NCBI GenBank assembly: GCA_900317865.1
Contig: ONIK01000021.1
Span: 1 to 26,926, forward strand
From: an uncultured Methanobrevibacter sp.
GTDB taxonomy: Archaea; Methanobacteriota; Methanobacteria; Methanobacteriales; Methanobacteriaceae
Direction of reading: 5' to 3'
DNA: 26,926 nt
A program made the position numbers and the translations under genes. The notes beneath the pieces are model-generated. The model saw only the letters and a program-made list of their open reading frames with translations, had not been told where the DNA came from and ran no database searches. Position 1 is the stretch's first letter, and the number at the start of each line of letters is the position of its first letter. This document shows, piece by piece, positions 8,343 to 15,572 of the stretch.

Positions 8343-10358
8343 ATGGAATACATTCAGGATTTTGAAAAACCACCAAGAGTTACATTAAAAAGGAGTTTAA
8401 TAATATTTTTTGGAAATGTAATCGGGATATATTTAATTATCCTATTTGGATTAGGAATTCCCACTGCCGACTTTGACGATATTATGCTATTTGTTATATT
8501 TACAAGTATAATTAATGCACTATTATGGCCAATACTCACTAGAATTTTTATGCCATTTCTTGTTTTAACATTCGGTGTTGGAACATTAATTTTAAATGGA
8601 TTACTGCTTCAAATAATCGGTCCTCTTTTTTCCATATATGTTGAGGGTCCTGCAATTATTTTGGCCCCATTATCTATGGCTCTTGTAACAACAGTATTAT
8701 CAACATTATTGACTATTGAAGATGACAGCTCATATTACCGTTCTGTTTATAGGGATGCTGAAAAGAAACGTAAAAAAGAAATAAAAAATTATCCTGGGCT
8801 AATTATTATTGAAATTGATGGTCTTGCGTATGATGTTTTAAAAGAAGCAATTGATAAAGGTTTAATGCCTACAGTTAAATCAATGATAGATGATAAAACA
8901 CATACACTCAGAATGTGGGAAACAGATTTATCCTCACAAACCGGCGCAAGCCAAGCGGGAATTTTACATGGAAACAATGAAAACATTACTGCATTTAGAT
9001 GGATTGAAAAAGAAAATAACAACCAGATGATGCAATGTTCTGGAGTAGACCGAGTTAAAATACTAGAAGAAAGAATTTCTGATGGAAACGGATTACTTGC
9101 AGAAAATGGTGCGAGTAGGTCTAATTTATTCTCTGGAGATACAGATAATGTTATTTTCACATTTAGTAAAATATTAAATCTTAGAAAATTATATAACAGA
9201 GCATGGTTTTCAGTATTCTCAAATCCAAGTAATTTTGCACGTATAATCTGTTTATTTATAGCTGAAATGATTTTAGAAATAATATCCCAAATAAAACACA
9301 GCATACTGAATATCCAACCAAGAATCAAACGTGGAATTGCATATATTCCAGTAAGAGGTGCAACCAATGTATTTATGAGAGAGATTAATACATCAACATT
9401 AGTTGGAGACATAATGGTTGGAGATGTTGATGTTGCATATTCCACTTATTTAGGTTATGATGAAATAGCTCATCATTCCGGTGTCCGTGATGAAGATGCA
9501 TGGTATGCTCTTAAAGGAATGGACAAGCAGATAAGACGTTTAACTAAAGCAAACAAATATACTCCCAGAAAATATCAATTTGTTATTCAATCAGACCATG
9601 GACAAACAAACGGCGCAACATTTAAACAAAGATACGGACAATCATTTGAAGATTATGTTAAATCCCTACTTCCAAAAAATATGAAAATGTTTGCAAAAAT
9701 GTCATCAAATGAAGACCACTATGCAGAATCATTCATACCCTTTTCAAGAAAAAACGATAATTTAATTGACGAAGGAGAACAGGAAGAATTAGGTGACTCT
9801 GAAGTAATCGTTTTAGCTTCCGGAAATCTTGCAATGATTTATTTAACTCAATGGAGCCATAGATTAACCTATGAAGAAATGAATAAATTATTCCCAGAAT
9901 TAATTCCAGGAATTATTAACAATGAATATATAGGATTTATCGTCGTCAGATCATCTGAAAAAGGAGACATGGCAATTGGTAAAAATGGTATTTATTATTT
10001 GGATACCGGAGAAATTGAAGGGGAAAATCCTCTTGAAGGATTCGGTAAAAATATTTCAAGACATGTTAAAAGAAATAGTTCATTTAAATACACCCCAGAC
10101 ATTTTAGTCAACAGTTTTTATGATGAAGAAAAGGATGAAGTCTGTGCTTTTGAAGAGTTAGTTGGAAGTCATGGGGGAGCTGGAGGCAGCCAATCAAAAC
10201 CATTTATATTATACCCTTCAGATTGGAATGTCAGTGATGATGAAATTATTGGTGCCGAAAACATTTATAGAATATTAAAAGATAATTTAAATGCATTAAA
10301 AGAAAAATCCGACGATAATAGTAAAATATCAAATAATGAAGCATCAAAAGTTAAGTAG
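8343..10358 (+). CDS. Membrane protein: holin-like N-terminal domain fused to a type I phosphodiesterase/alkaline-phosphatase-superfamily domain
   Basis: 671 residues. Residues 1-125 contain four hydrophobic helices resembling the Phage_holin_4_2 / DUF360-type membrane module. From about residue 150 follows an alkaline-phosphatase-superfamily domain of the phosphodiesterase/nucleotide pyrophosphatase type: IIEIDGLAYD (metal-binding Asp, about 155), SSQTGASQAG (Thr nucleophile candidate, about 200), STYLGYDEIAHHSG (about 366-379, metal-binding Asp and His), SDHGQTNG (about 418) and a final SHGGAGG (about 620). This metal-ligand order fits a two-zinc hydrolase of phosphodiester or sulfate-type substrates, probably lipid- or wall-linked since the enzyme is membrane-tethered. 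The substrate cannot be read from sequence. The ribosome binding site is weak (AAGTGA). The insert between about 265 and 340 (FSKILNLRKLYNRAWFSVFS...) has another hydrophobic, possibly membrane-lying segment. Confidence 0.8.
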   Translation: MEYIQDFEKPPRVTLKRSLIIFFGNVIGIYLIILFGLGIPTADFDDIMLFVIFTSIINALLWPILTRIFMPFLVLTFGVGTLILNGLLLQIIGPLFSIYVEGPAIILAPLSMALVTTVLSTLLTIEDDSSYYRSVYRDAEKKRKKEIKNYPGLIIIEIDGLAYDVLKEAIDKGLMPTVKSMIDDKTHTLRMWETDLSSQTGASQAGILHGNNENITAFRWIEKENNNQMMQCSGVDRVKILEERISDGNGLLAENGASRSNLFSGDTDNVIFTFSKILNLRKLYNRAWFSVFSNPSNFARIICLFIAEMILEIISQIKHSILNIQPRIKRGIAYIPVRGATNVFMREINTSTLVGDIMVGDVDVAYSTYLGYDEIAHHSGVRDEDAWYALKGMDKQIRRLTKANKYTPRKYQFVIQSDHGQTNGATFKQRYGQSFEDYVKSLLPKNMKMFAKMSSNEDHYAESFIPFSRKNDNLIDEGEQEELGDSEVIVLASGNLAMIYLTQWSHRLTYEEMNKLFPELIPGIINNEYIGFIVVRSSEKGDMAIGKNGIYYLDTGEIEGENPLEGFGKNISRHVKRNSSFKYTPDILVNSFYDEEKDEVCAFEELVGSHGGAGGSQSKPFILYPSDWNVSDDEIIGAENIYRILKDNLNALKEKSDDNSKISNNEASKVK

Positions 10359-10579
10359 AAAGATTAAAAAATGTTTAAAACAAATCTACATTTTTAATTT
10401 TATTTTACTTATCTTTTATCATATATTTGCAAGAATACTCCGACCTCTTATGTTGGGGATGAATTGCAAAGATGGGCATTACATTACAAATGCTCTCTGA
10501 TGAAATTTAAATAACAAGATAACAAAAATAATAAATGACAATGATAAAATTAAATTAAACTTTTTCAAAGATAACTCGG

Positions 10580-10588
10580 TTTAAAAAG
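10580..10588 (+). promoter_or_regulatory. Candidate TATA box for the omega-RNA-like region and pyrH
   Basis: TTTAAAAAG in a locally A+T-rich stretch would place a transcript start near 10606, at the beginning of the structured right-end sequence. It is the best TATA match between the upstream gene and pyrH, so pyrH may be transcribed from inside the mobile-element relic. Confidence 0.35.
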
Positions 10589-10603
10589 AAATATTAATTT
10601 AAT

Positions 10604-10711
10604 CTGTCTGAACCTTCAGGACGAGGGGGATAATACGGTAATCCTATACTCATTAGAGTATACAGCCCGTGAAGTAAAAATCCTCAACACATATAAAGTT
10701 GAGGTAGTTCA
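10604..10711 (+). ncRNA. Omega-RNA-like structured RNA in the pyrH leader
   Basis: Three successive hairpins (CTGA/TCAG at 10607-10619, TATACTC/GAGTATA at 10645-10662, CCTCAAC/GTTGAGG at 10682-10704) and the conserved-looking CAGCCCGTGAAG are consistent with the scaffold of a TnpB guide RNA (omega-RNA), which is encoded by the right end of IS605-type elements and ends at the element boundary, with the flanking host sequence acting as guide. Here that flank would be the ribosome binding site and start of pyrH. Expression is unproven; it may be only a sequence relic. Confidence 0.45.
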
Positions 10712-10723
10712 AAAGGTGAATAT

Positions 10724-11401
10724 ATGAAAATCGTTATTGCAATTGGTGGATCTATCCTATTGAAAGATTATGATAGTGAAAGATTCAAGCAATATAGTAA
10801 AATTCTAAAAGAATTAACAAAGGAACATGAATTATTCGTTGTAGTTGGTGGTGGAAAACCAGCTAGAGAGTATATTAGTGTTGTTCGTGACTTGGGAGCC
10901 GGTGAAGCTCAATGTGATGACATTGGAATCGAAGTTACAAGAATCAATGCTAAATTATTGTTATCAGCACTTGGAGATGCAGCTTATCAGAGAGTGCCAC
11001 ACAATTTCCAGGAAGCATTAGAATTTGCTGCAAGTGGAAAAATCATTGTTATGGGCGGCACAGAACCTGCACACAGTACTGATGCAGTATCTGCTATTTT
11101 AGCAGAATATGTGCATGCAGATAAATTAATTAATTTGACATCAGTAGACGGGATGTACACTAAAGACCCAAATAAATATGATGATGCAGAACTTGTAAGT
11201 GAAATAACTGCAACAGATTTACTGGATTTCCTTAATGGTAAAGACATGAAAGCAGGAACATATGAATTCTTCGATACAACAGCAGTTCAAATGATTAAAA
11301 GATCAGACTTGGAAACTGTTATTGCAAATGGTTACGAACCTGAAAATCTTATTAAAGCAATTAATGGCGAAAATATAGGAACTAGAGTCATAAACGAATA
11401 A
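10724..11401 (+). CDS. pyrH: UMP kinase, archaeal type
   Basis: 225 residues, of the amino acid kinase family. It phosphorylates UMP to UDP with ATP in pyrimidine nucleotide synthesis, in the cytosol. Seen in the sequence: N-terminal KIVIAIGGSILLKDYD (phosphate-binding loop), VVVGGGKPAREYISV near residue 40, the archaeal-type ECQCDDIG-like stretch EAQCDDIGIEVTRINA near 65, and HSTDAVSAILAEYVHAD near 117, with TSVDGMYTKDPNKYDDAE near 138 (nucleotide base site). AAAGGTGA before ATG fixes the start, and these bases adjoin the end of the IS605-like relic. It is the first gene of a tight plus-strand group; tatD follows after 10 bases. Confidence 0.93.
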   Translation: MKIVIAIGGSILLKDYDSERFKQYSKILKELTKEHELFVVVGGGKPAREYISVVRDLGAGEAQCDDIGIEVTRINAKLLLSALGDAAYQRVPHNFQEALEFAASGKIIVMGGTEPAHSTDAVSAILAEYVHADKLINLTSVDGMYTKDPNKYDDAELVSEITATDLLDFLNGKDMKAGTYEFFDTTAVQMIKRSDLETVIANGYEPENLIKAINGENIGTRVINE

Positions 11402-11411
11402 AGGTGATTTT

Positions 11412-12200
11412 GTGGATAATTTAATTGATATTGGTTTAAATTTAATGCATTCCTCTTTTAAAAAAGACAGAGTTGAAATTATTGAAGAAGCAAAAAAGGT
11501 TGGTGTTAATCAATTTATCATTACGGGAACCAATATTCATTCAAGCCACATGGCCAGAGATTATGCATCCAAATATCCAAATACATTATTTTCAACATCA
11601 GGGGTTCATCCACATGATGCAAAAACATGTAATGGACATACAATTTTTGAATTAGAAAAAATAGCTGATGATGATTGTGTTGTGGCCATTGGAGAATGTG
11701 GGCTTGATTACAATAGAAATTTTTCACCACAAGATTTGCAAAGAAAATGGTTTGAAGCACAGGTTGAACTTGCTGAAAAACTTAAAATGCCTTTATTTTT
11801 ACATGAAAGAGAAGCTCATAAAGATTTATATGAAATATTAAGTAGACATGATGAAGTAATTGAAAAAAGTGTTGTTCATTGTTTTACTGGAACAAAACAA
11901 GAAGCTCAAAACTATATTGATTTAGGCTGTTATATAGGTGTTACTGGATGGATTTGTGACATGAAAAGAGGAAGAGATTTACAAGAGGCAGTAAGTGTAA
12001 TTCCTCCAGAAAAATTAATGATTGAAACAGATGCACCGTTTTTAATACCTAAAAACTTTGATAAAAAACCTAAAAAGAATAGAAATGAACCAAAATATTT
12101 GCCTCACATACTCGAAACAATTGCAATTTGTATGGGTATGGATGCAGAAGAACTTGCACTGCAGGTAACTGCAAATACAAAAGAATTTTTTAAAATATGA
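11412..12200 (+). CDS. tatD: TatD-family metal-dependent deoxyribonuclease
   Basis: 262 residues, starting at GTG 11412 behind AAAGGTGATTTT. The start, NLIDIGLNLMHSSFKKDR, resembles E. coli TatD (DIGVNLTSSQFAKDR) rather than the HxH-starting YcfH/YabD branch. Metal and catalytic motifs: STSGVHPHDA near residue 58, IGECGLDYNRNFSP near 93, LFLHEREAH near 126, VVHCFTGTKQEA near 151 and IETDAPFL near 204. TatD proteins are exonucleases acting on DNA 3' ends, with roles in repair and DNA turnover; the role in methanogens is not established. The stop overlaps the region just before the next gene, in operon fashion. Confidence 0.93.
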   Translation: MDNLIDIGLNLMHSSFKKDRVEIIEEAKKVGVNQFIITGTNIHSSHMARDYASKYPNTLFSTSGVHPHDAKTCNGHTIFELEKIADDDCVVAIGECGLDYNRNFSPQDLQRKWFEAQVELAEKLKMPLFLHEREAHKDLYEILSRHDEVIEKSVVHCFTGTKQEAQNYIDLGCYIGVTGWICDMKRGRDLQEAVSVIPPEKLMIETDAPFLIPKNFDKKPKKNRNEPKYLPHILETIAICMGMDAEELALQVTANTKEFFKI

Positions 12201-12214
12201 AAAAGGTGATTAAT

Positions 12215-12406
12215 ATGGCAGTAGAACCTCATAAACATTGTCCAATATGTGGAACTCCAATTCCATTAAATGAACTTGTATGTTCCCCAGACTGTCAAAA
12301 AGTATGGGACGCAAGATTAAATCAAACAAAAAGAAGTAGAATTATATTATATGTTGTAATAGCAATATTCTTAATTATATGGGCAATATTAACTTTTGTT
12401 AAATAG
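12215..12406 (+). CDS. Small zinc-ribbon membrane protein (DUF2116-like)
   Basis: 63 residues from ATG 12215, which follows AAAAGGTGAT with ideal spacing; a longer reading from 12197 (overlapping the tatD stop) is less likely. The protein starts with a zinc ribbon, CPICGTPIP then CSPDCQKVW (CxxC...CxxxC), close to the DUF2116 family, and continues with the basic stretch KRSR and one transmembrane helix (IILYVVIAIFLIIWAILTF). It is therefore a tail-anchored protein with a cytoplasmic zinc finger. Function is unknown. It lies between tatD and two YbjQ-domain genes. Confidence 0.8.
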   Translation: MAVEPHKHCPICGTPIPLNELVCSPDCQKVWDARLNQTKRSRIILYVVIAIFLIIWAILTFVK

Positions 12407-12416
12407 ATGTGATAAT

Positions 12417-12746
12417 ATGATACTAACATCAGCAAATACTCTGGAAAATAAACAGATTAAAGAATATAAAGGGCTTGTTACCGGAGAAGCATTAATTGGT
12501 GCTAATATTTATAAGGATTTATTTTCTGGTGTTCGTGATGTAGTAGGTGGTAGAACATCAAATTATGAAAAAGAAATCAAAAAGGCACGTGATATTGCAC
12601 TTCAAAGTATGAAAGAAAAAGCAGAACAATTAGATGCAAATGCAATTATTGGCCTTAAAATTTCTTATGATAATCTTGGTGGTACTATGGGCAATACAAT
12701 ATTAATTACGGCCTATGGTACTGCAATTCTTTATGAAGAAAAATGA
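12417..12746 (+). CDS. YbjQ/UPF0145 family protein
   Basis: 109 residues from ATG 12417, preceded by GTGAT; an earlier in-frame TTG at 12396 lies inside the previous gene and lacks a site. The full length is one YbjQ domain: MILTSANTLENKQIKEYKGL, VTGEALIGANIYKDLFSGVRD, then a helix, ANAIIGLKISYD, and ILITAYGTAI. YbjQ proteins form pentamers and have been called putative heavy-metal-binding proteins, but their function is unknown. The gene overlaps the next by 4 bases (ATGA), suggesting coupled translation with a membrane protein carrying a related domain. Confidence 0.88.
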   Translation: MILTSANTLENKQIKEYKGLVTGEALIGANIYKDLFSGVRDVVGGRTSNYEKEIKKARDIALQSMKEKAEQLDANAIIGLKISYDNLGGTMGNTILITAYGTAILYEEK

Positions 12747-13588
12747 AAATTGATAAAGAAAGAATGGCAAATTCACAAAAGGCCTTTAATTCCATTGTAT
12801 TGGGAACAGCTGCAGGTCTTTTAACGTATTATGCCTTCTTATATTATAACATTGCTATTTTTGGATGGAATTTAGGTCTGATATTTGCTCCATTGGTTGC
12901 AGGTTATGTTGAAACAATAATTGCCCAAAAAATAATTGGAGAAAGTATTGGGGCAATTAGTGCTTTTATACTATTTTTAGTAACTGTAGTTTATGGTTTT
13001 ATTATTGCAAATCCAACATTAGGATATAATGTAATCACATTCGGTTCAATAATAATCATTATTCAGGCAGCAATTCCGACATTTATTAATTACTTTGGAC
13101 TTGTGGTTATCATTTCAATGTTCTCTTATCTTACGGGTTTTTTCAAAAAACTAACAGATACCATTGATAATAAAATAAGAAAACTTTTAGGAAAAGAAGA
13201 AAGACCTGTAGAAATTATTCTGCCATATGATGATGAAGAAAGCAATAAAAAAATTAACTCTCTTGATTTTGCTTTTATAACTAGCAATAATCCAAAAATT
13301 ATTGAATATGATAATATAGGTTATTTTTATACAACAGCCATTTTTGAGCGAAATACACACCTACTGCACATATCTCCAGAAAATGTTGAAAAAAAGCATT
13401 TAAATGAATTAAAAAAAGGAAAAGACGAATGCCTAATCAAATTATCTGAAGAAATAAAAAATGCAGGAGGCAATGGTGTAATCGACTTAGAAATTAATTA
13501 TATTCTAAATGGACTTGGAGGATCAAGTTTTCAAATAATAGCTAGTGGAATGGCCGTTTACATCAAGGTAGAATCCCTAACATCTTAA
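12743..13588 (+). CDS. Membrane protein with a C-terminal YbjQ-like domain
   Basis: 281 residues. Residues about 15-140 contain four or five hydrophobic helices (NSIVLGTAAGLLTYYAFLYY; LGLIFAPLVAGYVETIIAQ; ISAFILFLVTVVYGFIIA; and two more). A linker (about 145-185) is rich in charge. Residues about 190-277 resemble a YbjQ domain: FYTTAIFERN, a helix ending KLSEEIKNAGGNGVIDLEINY and FQIIASGMAVYIK. The start ATG overlaps the stop of the free-standing YbjQ gene. The pair could make a mixed pentamer at the membrane; this is inference. The 3' end overlaps the convergent TauE-like gene by 26 bases. Confidence 0.75.
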   Translation: MKIDKERMANSQKAFNSIVLGTAAGLLTYYAFLYYNIAIFGWNLGLIFAPLVAGYVETIIAQKIIGESIGAISAFILFLVTVVYGFIIANPTLGYNVITFGSIIIIIQAAIPTFINYFGLVVIISMFSYLTGFFKKLTDTIDNKIRKLLGKEERPVEIILPYDDEESNKKINSLDFAFITSNNPKIIEYDNIGYFYTTAIFERNTHLLHISPENVEKKHLNELKKGKDECLIKLSEEIKNAGGNGVIDLEINYILNGLGGSSFQIIASGMAVYIKVESLTS

Positions 13589-14372
13589 GAGCTATATACA
13601 TTACAACCACACCAAATACTTGTTTTAAACGTTTTTCAGGCAATTTATGAGCATATTTTGCACCAACCTGTGCTAAAGGTACTGAAAAGCAAGCAATTAA
13701 TAAAAAATTAATTATACTGACATAACCTAAAGAATATGGAAAAGTATTAACACCCCATCCTGAAATAATATAAGATATCGTCCCACCAATTGCAGTTAGG
13801 GAAATAAATACTGATGAAGTCCCAATAGCTTGAATCATTGAAAATCCCAAAAGCATTGTTAAAATGACAATTAAAAATATTCCTCCCCCAATACCCAATA
13901 ATCCTGAGAAAAATCCTACAAAAAGACCGGTTAACATAATTGTTATAAAATTAAAATCAAATTTTGCTTCTTTTTCAGTTTTATCTCTTGAAAGGATATT
14001 TCTAATACCGATAAACAATAATAAAATACCAAAAATTATTTCTAAAACACCTGAAGGCAAAGCTGAAGCTACAAAACCCCCGATAAAACTTCCGATAATA
14101 CCGAAAATACCTAATTTAATCCCAGGCCCTACTATATTATCCAATTTTTGAGAATGTTTATAGGCACCGCTTGTTGCAGTTGGAATTATAATTGCCAAAC
14201 TTGTTCCAAGTGAGATTAACATTGCAAGACCAGGTTCAACTCCAATATATTTTAAAAGAAAATACTGAAATGGAACTATTAAAAATCCTCCACCAACACC
14301 CAAAAGTCCTGATGCAAAACCTGCAACAATACCAATCAAAATTAAACCAATATAATACTCAATTGCAAACAT
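13563..14372 (-). CDS. TauE/SafE-family membrane permease
   Basis: 269 residues, about eight membrane helices in two related halves, each with the family's glycine-rich turn: SGLLGVGGGFLIVPF near residue 21 and SGLLGIGGGIFLIVIL near 156. The family includes exporters or importers of sulfite, sulfoacetate and other small organic anions; the substrate here is unknown. The start is supported by AAAGGA 7 bases upstream. It is transcribed divergently from the membrane gene at 14426 with only 53 bases between, so the two promoters share this gap, and it converges with the YbjQ-like gene. Confidence 0.9.
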   Translation of the reverse strand: MFAIEYYIGLILIGIVAGFASGLLGVGGGFLIVPFQYFLLKYIGVEPGLAMLISLGTSLAIIIPTATSGAYKHSQKLDNIVGPGIKLGIFGIIGSFIGGFVASALPSGVLEIIFGILLLFIGIRNILSRDKTEKEAKFDFNFITIMLTGLFVGFFSGLLGIGGGIFLIVILTMLLGFSMIQAIGTSSVFISLTAIGGTISYIISGWGVNTFPYSLGYVSIINFLLIACFSVPLAQVGAKYAHKLPEKRLKQVFGVVVMYIALKMLGILP

Positions 14373-14394
14373 GATAATGTCCTTTAGTAAATAA

Positions 14395-14402
14395 TTTAAA
14401 TA
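14395..14402 (+). promoter_or_regulatory. TATA box for a leaderless transcript
   Basis: TTTAAATA is centred 28 bases before ATG 14426, the usual archaeal distance from TATA box to transcription start, and no ribosome binding site precedes the ATG. The mRNA probably begins at or very near the start codon. Confidence 0.5.
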
Positions 14403-14425
14403 ATTAATTCAAATATCTAATCTTA

Positions 14426-15538
14426 ATGAAGATAAACAAGACTATATTAGTTGGTATCCTATTTATAATAATTGCCTGTGTGATTTTTATAAGCAATATT
14501 TTAAATCCGATAATTCACCCAATAACACATTTATTTTTAATGGGATCTTCTAAAGGAAAAGATATAATATTTTTTGGATTGATGGGAGTATTATTAATCT
14601 CTACACAAATATTTAAAGACTTTAATATTGATTCGAAAAAATATTTAAAAATTACATTAATAATAGGTTCAATCACGTTAATCTCAGGAATACTTTTAGA
14701 AGTCATATTTAGATACCAGATGGGAATTGGCCTTAACACTATTTTTATGACTATGGGAAAAAGCATTTCATCAACAAGCATTCTACATACCCACCTGTTA
14801 AAGTCCATTTTTGGAGAAGCCATAACCAATTTAATAGGTCCGTTTATTGGAAGTGAAATCAATACAGGTGTTGGCCTATATCAATACATTCCAGGTGTTG
14901 CAAAAATAATAATTATATTATTGCCTATCACCCTTCTGACATTATTACTGGCTATTAGAAACAGAAGATTTGTTCAGACATTTCTGCTTTCATTTTTTGG
15001 ATGTTGCCTACTAATCGGAGCATTAGATGGAGGATTATTCTCAACCCCTGCAATAACTGGAATATGCGGTGTGTTTTTAATAGAAAGAAACGGCATATGC
15101 ATCGAACAAATTGTTGACTACATCATCAAAAGAGAAAATGTATGCGACCGCTGCAAAATAATACCTCCATTTAAAAACAAGACTGATTTGATAAAAGTTT
15201 TAATAAAGAGATATCTGCCGTATATTGTTGCTGCATTAATAATAATATTAAGATTTTCAATAGCTGTAATTGGAGCAAATACAGATTATTATGAAGTGGA
15301 GGTTGTAAATCCTGCAGACAACATAGAATTAAATGATTTTCCAATAAAAAATGTGACACATGATGGAAATAAGACCGTTTATATTGTAGATTCCAATTAT
15401 AATGAAATGGAATTATTGAATGATTTGAAAAAACCACTAAACAATAGATGTGACTATTATACCGTTTCCTGGAATACTTTTTCATATTTGGAACCAGACC
15501 ATCCGATTACAAATTTATATTACTCTTTGAAAAACTAA
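14426..15538 (+). CDS. Polytopic membrane protein of unknown function
   Basis: 370 residues; no family recognised. Predicted helices lie at about 7-25, 47-62, 75-95, 130-148 (weaker), 158-177 and 185-215, then a cytoplasmic or outer loop with CDRCKIIPPFK near 240, another helix near 258-283, and a soluble tail of about 85 residues (DYYEVEVVNPADNIELNDFP ...) ending the protein. The tail may be extracytoplasmic, following the last helix. It lies 34 bases before a two-domain glycosyltransferase on the same strand, so a role in envelope glycan or glycolipid handling is possible, but nothing in the protein itself proves it. Confidence 0.7.
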   Translation: MKINKTILVGILFIIIACVIFISNILNPIIHPITHLFLMGSSKGKDIIFFGLMGVLLISTQIFKDFNIDSKKYLKITLIIGSITLISGILLEVIFRYQMGIGLNTIFMTMGKSISSTSILHTHLLKSIFGEAITNLIGPFIGSEINTGVGLYQYIPGVAKIIIILLPITLLTLLLAIRNRRFVQTFLLSFFGCCLLIGALDGGLFSTPAITGICGVFLIERNGICIEQIVDYIIKRENVCDRCKIIPPFKNKTDLIKVLIKRYLPYIVAALIIILRFSIAVIGANTDYYEVEVVNPADNIELNDFPIKNVTHDGNKTVYIVDSNYNEMELLNDLKKPLNNRCDYYTVSWNTFSYLEPDHPITNLYYSLKN

Positions 15539-15572
15539 ATTTTATTAAATATTAAAACAAATATTAAAATAT

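Larger units (their letters stand above)
10430..10713 (+). mobile_element. Nonautonomous IS200/IS605-like relic (left and right ends without tnpA or tnpB)
   Basis: This non-coding block has the look of paired IS605-type ends. At the left, CTCCGAC (10438-10444) can fold with GTTGGGG (10452-10458), and GGGCATT (10474-10480) with AATGCTC (10489-10495). At the right, a hairpin TATACTC-ATTA-GAGTATA (10645-10662), the sequence CAGCCCGTGAAG and a terminal hairpin CCTCAAC/GTTGAGG (10682-10704) followed by TAGTTC resemble the right ends that I associate with methanogen TnpB elements. About 110 AT-rich bases lie between. No transposase or TnpB frame is present. Exact boundaries are uncertain. The identification is from memory of such ends, not from an alignment. 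Known palindrome-associated derivatives of this family have this architecture. Confidence 0.55.

Noticed and set aside
8789..9445. 218-codon minus-strand frame inside the phosphodiesterase gene
   Set aside because: It lies opposite well-conserved catalytic motifs of the plus-strand gene, so it is a shadow frame.
10440..10505. Possible C/D-box guide RNA (GGATGAA ... CTGATGA)
   Set aside because: The boxes are imperfect and no D'/C' pair is found; the hairpins fit an IS605-type left end better.
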